Assembly (NCBI RefSeq): GCF_963853665.1
Contig: NZ_OY970459.1
Location: 2,480,001 to 2,544,000 of the forward strand
Direction: 5' to 3'
DNA length: 64,000 bases
Source of the DNA: Mycobacterium decipiens
GTDB lineage: Bacteria > Actinomycetota > Actinomycetes > Mycobacteriales > Mycobacteriaceae
How positions within the stretch are numbered: the stretch's first letter is position 1; every line of letters starts with the position of its first letter. Positions 44,304 through 53,938 of the stretch are shown piece by piece. The notes under the pieces were generated by a model, which made no database searches, was not told the origin of the DNA, and saw nothing but the letters and a program-made list of their open reading frames with translations. Made by a program: the position numbers and the translations under genes.

Positions 44304-44933
44304 GTGAGTATGGTGCGGACATCCTTTTTTGGCAGCTTCGCGATAGTCATGTTGGCGGTCGTTACTGGGTGCGGCAGCGACGACAACTCCGCTGCACCGT
44401 CGACGGCATCACCGGGTTCAGCCGCGCCGACGACCGCGGCGGCATCACCGAGCCCGGGGAGCCCGCCGGCGAGCCCACCGGGCGTCGAACCCGAATACAG
44501 CTCATTGCTGATTAAGGCCAGCGACATCGGCCCCGATGCCTGGGCTGATGGCCCGCCGATCGCGAATCCGGCCGGCGTGGTGGGCGTCGGGCAGACCTTC
44601 AAGAACCCCGACGGCAAGCGCACGATCGTTGTCACGCTCGCGGTCTTTGCCGATCCATCCGAAGCGGCGCACATGGTCCCGGCGATGAGAGAAACTCTCA
44701 GCAAGAAGGTCGCTGGTGAACCGCAGCCGGTCGACGTGGGTTCCGACGGGCTGATGGTCGCGGGTGTCGCGTCCGAAAAATCCATGGAGGTGTCCGAGGT
44801 GGTGTTCACCGCGGGGAAGGTGCTTGTCGATCTGGAGTTCGACAGCTCTCTGGGCAATCCCACACCGCCGGATGTCGTGCTCGACGTTGCCCGCAAACAG
44901 GACGCCGCCGTCAGGAACGGCTTGCCCAGCTAG
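44304..44933 (+). CDS. Putative lipoprotein
   Basis: 209 aa. The signal peptide FFGSFAIVMLAVVTGC ends in a lipobox with the modified Cys, followed by a long Ser/Pro/Ala linker (residues ~28-65) and a globular domain beginning EYSSLLIKASDIGPDAW. A strong AGGAGG seven bases before GTG 44304 fixes the start. It lies divergent from the exported peptidase-like gene, so both may serve the envelope. Resembles the many mycobacterial lipoproteins of unknown ligand. Confidence 0.8.
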   Translation: MSMVRTSFFGSFAIVMLAVVTGCGSDDNSAAPSTASPGSAAPTTAAASPSPGSPPASPPGVEPEYSSLLIKASDIGPDAWADGPPIANPAGVVGVGQTFKNPDGKRTIVVTLAVFADPSEAAHMVPAMRETLSKKVAGEPQPVDVGSDGLMVAGVASEKSMEVSEVVFTAGKVLVDLEFDSSLGNPTPPDVVLDVARKQDAAVRNGLPS

Positions 44934-44986
44934 CGCAGCTTGGGAGAGGCGCGTGGCCGTCGGGGGGGCCAGGTAGTATCGAAGGT

Positions 44987-46489
44987 ATGTTCGATCAACG
45001 GGTATCGCCGCAGGTGGCGGGGCCGAGTTTGGTCGATGATGCGGCCCGACTCGACAATGCGGCCGGACTCGACGATGCCGCGGTGATCGATGCGCTGGGA
45101 GTGGCCGCGCGCGCAGAGAACGCCGCCGCGGCACGCCGGTTGGCCTGGATGGGTGAGCTGTATGCCCGTCGTGCCCCCAACGATGACGTCGATCGGATCA
45201 ACTGGGCCATCGATGGGCAGGCCAACGTGGTGGCCGAGATTTCGGCGGCGTTGCGGATCAGTCGGGGCCGCGCCGGGGCCCAGCTGCGCTATGGCATCGC
45301 GTTGCGGGAACGGCTGCCCAAGGTGGCCGAGGTGTTTGGTCGCGGGGCGATTGATTATCCGATGATGGTCGCGTTGGTGGCGCGCAGCGACATCGTTGAC
45401 GGCGAGGTGATCGCCAAGCTGGATGCGGTGTTCGCCAAGCATGCGCCCAACTGGATGCGTATGTCGGGGCCCAAGCTCACCGAGCGCATCGACATGTGGG
45501 TGGAGAAGTTCGACCCCGAAGGGGTGCGTGAGCCGCGCGCGCCGCGCGAGGACCGGTTCCTGGAGATCGGGCCAACCAGCGCAGGGATGGCTGGCATTTG
45601 GGGCCAGCTGGAGATGACCGAGGGTGCGGCCCTGGATCGCCGCCTCGATGAGCTGGCGGGTGCGGTGTGCGGCGATGATCCGCGCACCACCGTGCAGCGC
45701 CGCGCCGATGCGCTGGTAGCGCTGGCCGGCGGGCAGTCGCGGCTGGCTTGCGGGTGTGGGGCCAAGGATTGCCCGGCCTCGGGTGCTGTGCACCAGCCGC
45801 TGGCCCAGGTCGTGATCCATGTGCTGGCCGAACAGGCCACCGTGGCGGGCGCGTCGCGGGCACCCGGGTATCTGCCCGGGTTGGGGCCGGTGCCCGCGCC
45901 GCTGGTGCGCAAGCTGGCCGAAAGCGCCAAGTGCACGCCGGTGCGGATACCGCCGCCGGTGGCCGAGCCGGGGTATCGGCCCTCGGCAGCGCTGGCCGAG
46001 TTCATCCGGTGGCGAGATCTCACCTGTAGGTTTCCCGGTTGTGATCAACCCGCCGCGGTGTGCCATATCGACCACACCATTCCGTATCCGGCGGGGCCCA
46101 CACACCCCTCGAACCTCAAGCTCTACTGCCCGCCACACCATCTGATCAAAACCTTCTACACCGGGGTCGACGGCTGGACGGATCGCCAATTGCCGGACGG
46201 CACCGTCATTTTCACCGCGCCCACCGGCCACACCTACCTAACCACACCCGCCGGGGCGCTGTTCTTCCCCGCCCTGGGCACCCCGACCGGACAACTGGCC
46301 ATCCCCGAGCGCACCACCGCGCCAACCGTGCAGCGCGCGCTGATGATGCCCAGACGCACCCGCACCCGCACCCAAGACCGCGCCGCCCGCATATCCGGTG
46401 AGCGCAAACGCAACGCCGCGCGCATCAACCGCAAAGGTTTCCTCCTCGCCGAGCGCCTCGCCCGCGACGACGAACCCCCGCCATTCTGA
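44987..46489 (+). CDS. DUF222 / HNH endonuclease domain protein, 13E12 repeat family
   Basis: 500 aa. The DUF222 part spans residues ~1-330 (NVVAEISAALRISRGRAGAQL; GRGAIDYPMMVALVAR) and the HNH nuclease domain follows: CRFPGCDQPAAVCHIDHT, then HPSNLKLYCPPHHLIKT, with four zinc-type Cys and the His pairs. The 13E12 family occurs in several copies per mycobacterial genome and can carry phage attachment sites. The C-terminal tail is very Arg/Thr-rich. A short internal DNA repeat near 45030-45080 encodes DDAARLDNAAGLDDAA. Confidence 0.88.
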   Translation: MFDQRVSPQVAGPSLVDDAARLDNAAGLDDAAVIDALGVAARAENAAAARRLAWMGELYARRAPNDDVDRINWAIDGQANVVAEISAALRISRGRAGAQLRYGIALRERLPKVAEVFGRGAIDYPMMVALVARSDIVDGEVIAKLDAVFAKHAPNWMRMSGPKLTERIDMWVEKFDPEGVREPRAPREDRFLEIGPTSAGMAGIWGQLEMTEGAALDRRLDELAGAVCGDDPRTTVQRRADALVALAGGQSRLACGCGAKDCPASGAVHQPLAQVVIHVLAEQATVAGASRAPGYLPGLGPVPAPLVRKLAESAKCTPVRIPPPVAEPGYRPSAALAEFIRWRDLTCRFPGCDQPAAVCHIDHTIPYPAGPTHPSNLKLYCPPHHLIKTFYTGVDGWTDRQLPDGTVIFTAPTGHTYLTTPAGALFFPALGTPTGQLAIPERTTAPTVQRALMMPRRTRTRTQDRAARISGERKRNAARINRKGFLLAERLARDDEPPPF

Positions 46490-46584
46490 TGTGGTCCTAC
46501 CGCTGGGTCGCACGCCCTTGGCCAGGAGCGGCGGGCCGATAGTCTGGTGCCTAAGACACCTGCGCTTCGTGGAGAGGTAACGAT

Positions 46585-48141
46585 ATGCCTGCACCGTCTG
46601 CCGAAGTCTTCGATCGCCTGCGCAATCTGGTCGCGATCAAGGACGTCAGCGCACGTCAGACCAAAACGATCGATGAGGTCTTCACCGGCACGCCGCTGAC
46701 CACGATTCCGGTCGGCACGGCCGTCGACGTCGAAGCGGCCTTCGCCGAAGCTCGTGCGGCGCAGGCCGATTGGGCGAAGCGTCCGGTGCACGAGCGGGTC
46801 GGGATCGTCCGTCGCTACCGTGACCTGGTCATCGAAAACCGCGAGTTCCTCATGGACCTCCTGCAGGCCGAGGCGGGCAAGGCGAGATGGGCCGCACAAG
46901 AGGAAATCGTCGATCTGATGGCGAACGCGAACTACTACGCGCGCGTCGCCGCGGACCTGCTGAAGCCTCGCAACGCGCAGCCGCTGCTGCCGGGGATCGG
47001 CAAGACCACGGTTGGCTATCAGCCCAAGGGTGTGGTCGGGGTGATTTCGCCGTGGAACTACCCCATGACGCTCACGGTGTCGGACTCGGTCCCCGCGCTT
47101 ATCGCGGGCAACGCGGTGGTGCTCAAGCCGGATAGCCAGACACCGTACTGCGCGCTTGCGTGTGCCGAGCTGTTGTACCGGGCCGGATTGCCGCGAGCGC
47201 TGTACGCGATCGTGCCGGGTCCGGGCTCCGTGGTGGGCACCGCGATCACCGATAATTGCGACTACCTGATGTTCACCGGTTCGTCGGCGACCGGCAGCCA
47301 GCTAGCCGAGCGCGCGGGCCGTCGGCTCATTGGATTCTCGGCCGAACTTGGCGGCAAGAACCCAATGATCGTCACGCGGGGCGCCAACCTCGACAAGGTC
47401 GCCAAGGCGGCAACCCGCGCCTGCTTCTCGAACGCAGGACAGCTCTGCATCTCGATTGAGCGGATCTACGTCGAGAAGGACGTCGCCGACGAATTCACGC
47501 GTAAGTTCGGCGATGCGGTGCAGAACATGAAACTTGGGACCGCGTATGACTTCTCAGTGGACATGGGCAGCCTGATCTCTGCGAGTCAGCTGCAAACCGT
47601 GTCGGGCCACGTGGACGACGCAACCGCCAAGGGCGCCAAGGTAATCGCGGGCGGCAAGGCTCGACCCGACATCGGGCCGCTGTTCTACGAGCCGACCGTG
47701 CTGACGGATGTCACGCCCGAAATGGAGTGCGCGGCCAACGAGACATTTGGGCCACTCGTCTCGATCTATCCGGTCGCCGACGTGGACGAAGCCGTCGAGA
47801 AGGCCAACGACACCGAGTATGGGCTCAACGCGAGCGTGTGGGCGGGCTCGGCCGCAGCTGGCCAGGAGATCGCCGCCCGCCTGCGGTCGGGGACGGTGAA
47901 CGTCGACGAAGGCTATGCGTTCGCCTGGGGCAGCCTCAGCGCACCGATGGGCGGGATGGGCTTGTCCGGTGTCGGCCGCAGGCATGGCCCCGAGGGGCTG
48001 CTGAAGTACACCGAATCTCAGACGATCGCGACCGCCCGCGTGTTCAATCTCGATCCGCCTTTTGGCGTTCCGGCGACTCTTTGGCAGAAGTCGCTGCTCC
48101 CGATCGTGCGAACGGTGATGAAGCTCCCCGGTCGGAAGTGA
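46585..48141 (+). CDS. gabD2: Succinate-semialdehyde dehydrogenase GabD2
   Basis: 518-aa aldehyde dehydrogenase that oxidises succinic semialdehyde to succinate with NAD(P)+. Active-site motifs are ISPWNYPMTL (the catalytic Asn), ELGGKNP (Glu) and SNAGQLCIS (nucleophilic Cys). The C-terminal SLSAPMGGMGLSGVGRRHG loop is typical. ATG 46585 follows GAGAGG. Length and neighbours match Rv1731. In mycobacteria this enzyme links the GABA shunt to the TCA cycle. Confidence 0.9.
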   Translation: MPAPSAEVFDRLRNLVAIKDVSARQTKTIDEVFTGTPLTTIPVGTAVDVEAAFAEARAAQADWAKRPVHERVGIVRRYRDLVIENREFLMDLLQAEAGKARWAAQEEIVDLMANANYYARVAADLLKPRNAQPLLPGIGKTTVGYQPKGVVGVISPWNYPMTLTVSDSVPALIAGNAVVLKPDSQTPYCALACAELLYRAGLPRALYAIVPGPGSVVGTAITDNCDYLMFTGSSATGSQLAERAGRRLIGFSAELGGKNPMIVTRGANLDKVAKAATRACFSNAGQLCISIERIYVEKDVADEFTRKFGDAVQNMKLGTAYDFSVDMGSLISASQLQTVSGHVDDATAKGAKVIAGGKARPDIGPLFYEPTVLTDVTPEMECAANETFGPLVSIYPVADVDEAVEKANDTEYGLNASVWAGSAAAGQEIAARLRSGTVNVDEGYAFAWGSLSAPMGGMGLSGVGRRHGPEGLLKYTESQTIATARVFNLDPPFGVPATLWQKSLLPIVRTVMKLPGRK

Positions 48142-48167
48142 AGCGCGCGCTCGGCGTGAGCCGCGCT
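48142..48167. terminator. Bidirectional terminator candidate after gabD2
   Basis: AGCGCG-C-GCTC-GGCGT-GAGC-CGCGCT folds into a ten-pair hairpin with one bulged C. It fills the 25-bp gap between the gabD2 stop and the stop of the convergent peroxiredoxin-like gene, where a two-way terminator is expected. No T-run follows, as is common in mycobacteria. Confidence 0.6.
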
Positions 48168-48715
48168 CAACGCCACTTGATGCTGCACCCGATCGACGGC
48201 CGCTGGTCGGGGTTTACCGGCCGCCCGGCGAGCACGGCTTCGACCGCCGCCTGAACGTCAGCTCCCGTCACCGGTAGGTCGTTGCGGGGGCGGGAGTCGT
48301 CAAGCTGGCCGCGGTAGACGAGGCGACGATCGCCGTCGAAGACGAACGTGTCGGGTGTGCAGGCTGCGGAAAACGCGCGGGCCACGTCCTGCGTCTCGTC
48401 GTAAAGGTACGGAAATGTCCAGCCGTGGCGGCGGGCCTCGGCAACCATCTGATCGGGTCCGTCCTGGGGGTAGGTGACGACGTCGTTGCTGGAGATGGCG
48501 ACCATCGGGACGCCTCGGTCGGCGAGGTCGCGACCGAGCGCGGCCAGCCCGGCGGCGACGTGCTGGACGTACGGGCAGTGATTGCAGATGAAGGTGACAA
48601 CCAGGGCGGGGCCGGTGAGCTCGTCGAGGCTGACCGTGACGCCGGTGGCTGGCTCGGGCAGAGTGAAACCCGGCGCGGGGGTACCGAGGGCGAGCATGGT
48701 GGACTCAGTGGCCAT
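48167..48715 (-). CDS. Thioredoxin-fold peroxiredoxin-like protein (Rv1732c-like)
   Basis: 182-aa AhpC/TSA-like or redoxin-fold protein. PAPGFTLPEPATG and VVTFICNHCPYVQHV are the family marks; the active-site CxxC-like pair is CNHC, followed by the cis-Pro region CTPDTFVFDGD. It may act as a thioredoxin-dependent peroxidase or disulfide reductase in the cytoplasm; no signal peptide is seen. ATG 48715 is chosen, giving the family length; the frame is open 36 codons upstream. Confidence 0.84.
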   Translation of the reverse strand: MATESTMLALGTPAPGFTLPEPATGVTVSLDELTGPALVVTFICNHCPYVQHVAAGLAALGRDLADRGVPMVAISSNDVVTYPQDGPDQMVAEARRHGWTFPYLYDETQDVARAFSAACTPDTFVFDGDRRLVYRGQLDDSRPRNDLPVTGADVQAAVEAVLAGRPVNPDQRPSIGCSIKWR

Positions 48716-48853
48716 GGCCTCCAGCGTAGGTCCACAACGGCTGTGCGCAGCGAGCTGGCCGCGATCCGCCGCCCCCGCGCTGATATCGCCCGGTGCTGCG
48801 GGAGAATCACGACCCATGTCCAATCACCATGCGCGGCGAGGGAAGTGTGAGCG

Positions 48854-49591
48854 ATGAGCGCCCTGCTGGACCAGGTGCTGGATGCTCACGGGGGCCTGGC
48901 GCGATGGCGGGCTGCCGCAGCGGTCCATGCGCGGGTGCGCACGGGAGGGCTGTTGCTTCGAACTCGGGTGCCGGGCAATCCCTTGGCGGACTACCGCATC
49001 ACGGTTCAGGTCCAGCGGGCCCGCACGGTCCTGGACCCGTTTCCGCGTGACGGCCAGCGCGGGGTTTTCGAGAGCGGGCAGGTGCGGATCGAGAGTCACG
49101 AGGGCGAGGTCATCGGCTCGCGCGGGAACCAGCGGGCGGCGTTCTTCGGCCGCTCGGGCCTGCGCCGAAACATCCGGTGGGACCCGCTGGACACCGTCTA
49201 CTTCGCCGGCTATGCCATGTGGAATTACCTCACCACGCCGTACCTGCTGACCCGCGAGGACGTCGAGGTCGACGAGGCGGATGAGTGGCAAGAGGACGGA
49301 CAGACGTGGCGGCGCTTGAACGTGAACTTCCCGCCGCATATCGACACCCACTCGCCCCGCCAGACCTTCTACTTCGATGACAGTGGTCACCTACGCCGGC
49401 ACGACTATGTCCCGGAGGTTGTTGGCCGCTGGGCACGGGCCGCTCACTATTGCGCCGACCCCGTGCACACCGACGGGTTGGTGTTCCCAACTCGTCGCTG
49501 GGTCCACCCGATAGGTCCGGGCAATCGCACGCTGCCCTTCCCGACCCTGGTGTCGATTCAGCTGACCGACGTGCGGGTCGAGAGCGAATAG
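48854..49591 (+). CDS. Conserved hypothetical protein, 245 aa
   Basis: No signal peptide or named family recognised. The sequence is rich in beta-strand patterns (YRITVQVQRARTVLDPF; RQTFYFDDSGHLRRHDYV) suggesting an open barrel such as the LolA/LppX-like folds, but this is only an impression. The frame is complete, codon usage is native, and ATG 48854 lies 138 bp from the divergent redoxin gene. Confidence 0.65.
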   Translation: MSALLDQVLDAHGGLARWRAAAAVHARVRTGGLLLRTRVPGNPLADYRITVQVQRARTVLDPFPRDGQRGVFESGQVRIESHEGEVIGSRGNQRAAFFGRSGLRRNIRWDPLDTVYFAGYAMWNYLTTPYLLTREDVEVDEADEWQEDGQTWRRLNVNFPPHIDTHSPRQTFYFDDSGHLRRHDYVPEVVGRWARAAHYCADPVHTDGLVFPTRRWVHPIGPGNRTLPFPTLVSIQLTDVRVESE

Positions 49592-49768
49592 ACTTCGCCG
49601 CCTCGCGGATCGGGTTATCTCTAGTCCCTGCACCCCACGGCTGCCCAAACCATTAGCCTTATGCCTGGCACGCCACCGCGTACTGGTGTCCGGCGCAGGC
49701 AAAGGCCGGGGCGCGAAGATCCTTCTAGTCGGTTGCTGCGCGCGGTTGGCGGGGTGAGGAGTCGGGCG

Positions 49769-51565
49769 ATGAGTGAGACCGCGGAATCGCGGGAGGGTAC
49801 GCAGTTCGGGCCGTATCGGTTGCGGCGGCTGGTGGGTCGCGGCGGCATGGGCGACGTCTATGAGGCTGAGGACACGGTGCGGGAGCGGATCGTGGCGCTG
49901 AAGCTGATGTCCGAGACCCTCTCCAGCGATCCGGTCTTCCGCACGCGTATGCAGCGCGAGGCTCGCACCGCGGGGCGCCTGCAAGAACCGCACGTCGTGC
50001 CGATCCACGACTTCGGTGAAATCGACGGGCAGCTCTATGTGGACATGCGCCTGATCGACGGCGTGGACCTGGCCGCAATATTGGGTCGCCGTGGGCCGCT
50101 TGCCCCGCCGCGGGCGGTGGCGATCGTGCGCCAGATTGGCTCGGCGCTCGACGCCGCGCACGCTGCCGGGGTAACGCATCGCGACGTCAAACCGGAGAAC
50201 ATCCTGGTCAGTACGGATGACTTCGCCTATCTCGTCGATTTTGGGATCGCCAGCGCCACCACCGACGAAAAGTTGACACAGCTCGGCAACACGGTGGGCA
50301 CCCTCTACTACATGGCCCCGGAGCGGTTCAGCGAGTCCGAGGCAACCTATCGGGCCGACATCTATGCATTGGCCTGCGTGTTGTATGAGTGCCTAACCGG
50401 ATCGCCGCCCTACCAGGGTGATCAGCTCAGCGTGATGGGCGCACACATCAACCAGGCGATCCCGCGGCCCAGCGCCGTGCGGCCGGATATTCCGGTCGCG
50501 TTCGATGCGGTGATCGCCCGTGGCATGGCCAAGAATCCCGAAGACCGCTACGCCAGCTGCGGGGATCTGTCCGCGGCCGGCTACGCGGCGCTGGCCACAC
50601 CCGATCAGGATCGGGCCACCGACATCTTGCGGCGCAGCCAGGTGGCCAAGCTGCCGGCGGGCTTTTCCGGTCACCCGGCCAGCGGGTTTACCCCGGTGCC
50701 GCCGGGCGCGGGGTGGCCGGCCCCGACCACCCCAGCGTCTCCGGTTGCTCGGGGCGGGCCTGTATCGCAGCCGACAGCATGGGCTGGCGCTCCTGGCTGG
50801 GGCGGGAGCGCGGGCAGCGGCGGGGCACCGCTGTGGAGTCAACCGATTCCCCAGCCCGCCAGTCGTAAGCCCTGGCTGTTTGTTGGCGTTGCCGTTGCCG
50901 TTGTGCTGGCGCTCGCGGGCGGCCTGGGCGTCGTGGTTGCCCATCCGTGGCGGTCATCCGGGCCCGCGTCGTCGCCGCCGCCGCCAGCGCCGCCCGCAGA
51001 TGCGGTCGAGCTCCGGGTCCTCAACGACGGTGTGTATGTGGGTAGCTCGCTGGCACCGACGAAGATCGACATTTTCAACGAACCCATCTGCCCGCCTTGC
51101 GGCAGCTTCGTCAGGTCGTATGCGACCGATATTGAAACCGCGGTAACCGAAAAGAAGCTCGCGGTGCGCTATCACCTGCTCAACTTCCTCGACGACCAGT
51201 CGCACAGCAAGAATTACTCCACTCGGGCGGTGGCCGCCTCGTACTGTGTCGCCGGGCAGAACGATCCAAGGCTCTACGCCAGCTTCTACTCCGCTCTGTT
51301 CGGCAGTGACTTTCAGCCGCAAGAGAACGCCGCATCCGATCGCACCGATGCCGAACTGGCCAATCTTGCGCAAACCGTCGGCGCGGAGGCCACCGCGATC
51401 AGCTGCATTAGATCGGGAGCTGACCTGGGCACCGCCCAAACGAAGGCAGCAAACGCGAGCGAGACGCTGGCCGGCTTCAATGCCAGTGGCACGCCGTTCG
51501 TGTGGGACGGCAGCGGTGTCGTGAACTATCAGGATCCGAGCTGGCTTTCCCGGCTGATCGGGTAA
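49769..51565 (+). CDS. pknE: Transmembrane Ser/Thr protein kinase PknE
   Basis: 598 aa. Kinase domain residues ~12-275: GRGGMGDVYEAED (Gly loop), VALKLM (Lys), HRDVKPENIL, DFGIAS and APERFSE. A Pro/Gly/Ala linker follows, then a membrane helix (WLFVGVAVAVVLALAGGLG) and an extracellular thioredoxin/DsbA-like domain with the CPPC redox centre in NEPICPPCGSF. Nearly identical in outline to M. tuberculosis PknE (Rv1743), though the linker is longer. PknE responds to nitric oxide and affects host-cell apoptosis. ATG 49769 has GAGGAG seven bases upstream. tex follows after ~50 bp. Confidence 0.95.
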   Translation: MSETAESREGTQFGPYRLRRLVGRGGMGDVYEAEDTVRERIVALKLMSETLSSDPVFRTRMQREARTAGRLQEPHVVPIHDFGEIDGQLYVDMRLIDGVDLAAILGRRGPLAPPRAVAIVRQIGSALDAAHAAGVTHRDVKPENILVSTDDFAYLVDFGIASATTDEKLTQLGNTVGTLYYMAPERFSESEATYRADIYALACVLYECLTGSPPYQGDQLSVMGAHINQAIPRPSAVRPDIPVAFDAVIARGMAKNPEDRYASCGDLSAAGYAALATPDQDRATDILRRSQVAKLPAGFSGHPASGFTPVPPGAGWPAPTTPASPVARGGPVSQPTAWAGAPGWGGSAGSGGAPLWSQPIPQPASRKPWLFVGVAVAVVLALAGGLGVVVAHPWRSSGPASSPPPPAPPADAVELRVLNDGVYVGSSLAPTKIDIFNEPICPPCGSFVRSYATDIETAVTEKKLAVRYHLLNFLDDQSHSKNYSTRAVAASYCVAGQNDPRLYASFYSALFGSDFQPQENAASDRTDAELANLAQTVGAEATAISCIRSGADLGTAQTKAANASETLAGFNASGTPFVWDGSGVVNYQDPSWLSRLIG

Positions 51566-51613
51566 CGCCCGGCCGCTCTCAGCGCTGTCGTGGCGTTCGG
51601 TAGGGTCCTGGCC

Positions 51614-53926
51614 GTGAATCCACGCGCCACCGTCAGATCCGTAACTGCCCGTCTCGCTGAGGAACTCGCTGTGGGGGAGACCCAGGTGCTCGCCGCGGTC
51701 CGACTGCTCGATGAAGGCGCAACGGTGCCGTTCATCGCCCGCTACCGTAAGGAGGCCACCGGAAGCCTCGACGACGGGCAGCTCCGGGCCCTTGAGGAAC
51801 GGCTGCGGTATCTGCGCGAGCTCGACGAACGCCGAGCCGCGGTGCTCACGTCGATCGGGGAGCAGGGCAAGCTCACCGATGAGTTGCGGGCAGCACTGGT
51901 CGCCGCCGACACCAAGGCGCGGATCGAGGATATCTATCTGCCCTACAAACCCAAGCGCCGGACCAAGGCGCAGATCGCCCGCGAAGCCGGCCTTCAGCCC
52001 CTGGCCGACCTGCTCCTGGCCGATCCGACGCTCGTCCCCGATGCTGCGGCCGCGGCGTTCGTCCGCGACGACGTTGCCGATGCCGCCGCCGCATTGGAGG
52101 GGGCACGACACATTCTGGTGGAACGTGCCGCCGAGGACGCCGAGCTTGTCGGCGCAATTCGAGAGAGGTTCTGGACAGAGGGCGCGCTAAGGACGGTGCC
52201 GTGCTCCGAAGATGCCGCGAAAAGTGCTGAAGCACAGAAGTTTCGCGACTACTTCGAGTTCTCCGAGTCGCTGCAGACCTTGCCGTCCCATCGAGTGCTT
52301 GCCGTAATGCGCGGGGAGAAGGAGAAGGTCCTTGCCCTCACCTACGACGGCGGCGCTGATGACGCGTACCAAGCCATGATCGGTCGGGCGCTTGGTATCG
52401 ATCTGTCGTCAACTGCCGCGGCGACGCCGTGGCTGGCAACCACGGTGAGCTTCGCGTGGCGCACCAGACTGATGTTCTCCGCGGCGGTCGATGCTCGCGT
52501 TCGGCTGCGACAACGCGCGGAGGAGGAGGCCGTCGCGGTATTCGCCAGGAACCTCAAGGATCTCTTGCTCGCGGCACCGGCCGGAGCGTGCACCACAATC
52601 GGCCTGGATCCCGGCTTCCGGACGGGCGTGAAAGTGGCGGTGGTGGACGGCACCGGCAAGATGCTGGATGCGTGCACGATCTATCCGCATCAACCTCAGC
52701 GACAATGGGATTCGGCTAAAGCCACCCTGGCTGCGCTCGTCGCCCGGCACGGCGTCGAGCTGATTGCCATTGGTAACGGAACGGCGTCGCGCGAGACGGA
52801 CGCCCTGGCCACCGAACTCATCGCCGATATCCGGGCCGCCGGTGCGGCGGCACCGGCAAAGGCCATGGTGAGTGAAGCCGGCGCATCGGTGTACTCGGCC
52901 TCGGCGTACGCGGCACACGAACTGCCCGGTCTCGACGTGACACTGCGCGGGGCGGTGTCGATTGCTCGGCGGCTCCAAGATCCGCTGGCTGAATTGGTGA
53001 AGATCGAGCCGAAGTCGATCGGCGTAGGCCAGTACCAGCATGACGTGACACCCGGGATTCTCGCTCGCAGCCTGGACGCCGTGGTCGAGGACGCGGTGAA
53101 TGCGGTGGGCGTCGACCTGAACACGGCGTCTGTACCTCTGCTGGCTCGAGTGTCCGGCATCTCAGAATCCTTGGCTGAGGCCATCGTCTCCTATCGTGAT
53201 ATGACGGGTCCGTTCCGGAACCGCCGCGCACTGCTGGACGTCCCCCGCCTGGGCCCCAAGGCATTTGAGCAGTGTGCGGGCTTCCTTCGAATCCGCGGCG
53301 GTGACGACCCCCTCGACGCATCCGGTGTCCACCCCGAGGCGTACCCCGTTGTCCGGCGCATCCTGGACCGCTCGGGTGTCACGCTGGCCGAAATTATCGG
53401 TGATGAACGATCTTTGCGAGCCCTCCGACCCGCTGATTTCGCCGACGACCGATTCGGTATCCCCACCGTGACCGACATCCTCGCCGAGCTCGAGAAGCCG
53501 GGACGCGACCCGCGGCCGGCGTTCACCACGGCCACGTTCGCTGCCGGGGTCGAGAAGGTGGCAGACCTCAAGGTTGGCATGGTCCTGGAGGGAGTCGTGA
53601 CCAATGTGGCCGCGTTCGGCGCCTTTGTCGATGTCGGCGTGCATCAGGACGGCCTTGTGCACGTCTCGGCTATGGCCGAGCGGTTCGTTTCCGACCCCCA
53701 CCAGATCGTGCGGTCCGGACAGGTGGTGCGGGTGAAAGTCCTCGATGTCGACGTTGAACGTCAGCGAATCGCGCTGAGCCTGCGCCTCAACGACAATCCG
53801 CAACCCGCCCGGGGCAAGCGCTCCGATCGCGCGCCGGCTCCTCGCAACAACTCCGGTCGCCGGGAAGCCAAGCCGGTGGCGGGTTCGATGGCTCAGGCGC
53901 TGCGCGACGCGGGCTTCGGCAGGTGA
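51614..53926 (+). CDS. tex: Tex-family S1 RNA-binding transcription accessory protein
   Basis: 770 aa. The N-terminal Tex domain begins SVTARLAEELAVGETQVLAA and has TVPFIARYRKEATGSLDD. The RuvC/YqgF-like domain is TIGLDPGFRTGVKVAVVD; helix-hairpin-helix motifs are ASVPLLARVSGISESLAE, and the C-terminal S1 domain is GMVLEGVVTNVAAFGAFVDVGVHQDGLVH (starting 53578). Tex proteins bind RNA and help transcription. GTG 51614 is chosen; a GTG at 51590 is also possible. Confidence 0.92.
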   Translation: MNPRATVRSVTARLAEELAVGETQVLAAVRLLDEGATVPFIARYRKEATGSLDDGQLRALEERLRYLRELDERRAAVLTSIGEQGKLTDELRAALVAADTKARIEDIYLPYKPKRRTKAQIAREAGLQPLADLLLADPTLVPDAAAAAFVRDDVADAAAALEGARHILVERAAEDAELVGAIRERFWTEGALRTVPCSEDAAKSAEAQKFRDYFEFSESLQTLPSHRVLAVMRGEKEKVLALTYDGGADDAYQAMIGRALGIDLSSTAAATPWLATTVSFAWRTRLMFSAAVDARVRLRQRAEEEAVAVFARNLKDLLLAAPAGACTTIGLDPGFRTGVKVAVVDGTGKMLDACTIYPHQPQRQWDSAKATLAALVARHGVELIAIGNGTASRETDALATELIADIRAAGAAAPAKAMVSEAGASVYSASAYAAHELPGLDVTLRGAVSIARRLQDPLAELVKIEPKSIGVGQYQHDVTPGILARSLDAVVEDAVNAVGVDLNTASVPLLARVSGISESLAEAIVSYRDMTGPFRNRRALLDVPRLGPKAFEQCAGFLRIRGGDDPLDASGVHPEAYPVVRRILDRSGVTLAEIIGDERSLRALRPADFADDRFGIPTVTDILAELEKPGRDPRPAFTTATFAAGVEKVADLKVGMVLEGVVTNVAAFGAFVDVGVHQDGLVHVSAMAERFVSDPHQIVRSGQVVRVKVLDVDVERQRIALSLRLNDNPQPARGKRSDRAPAPRNNSGRREAKPVAGSMAQALRDAGFGR

Positions 53927-53938
53927 ACGCGACAGCTG

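Noticed and set aside
52409..53321. Several long antisense frames within tex
   Set aside because: Arg/Gly/His-rich mirrors of a clearly coding plus strand with full Tex domain structure.
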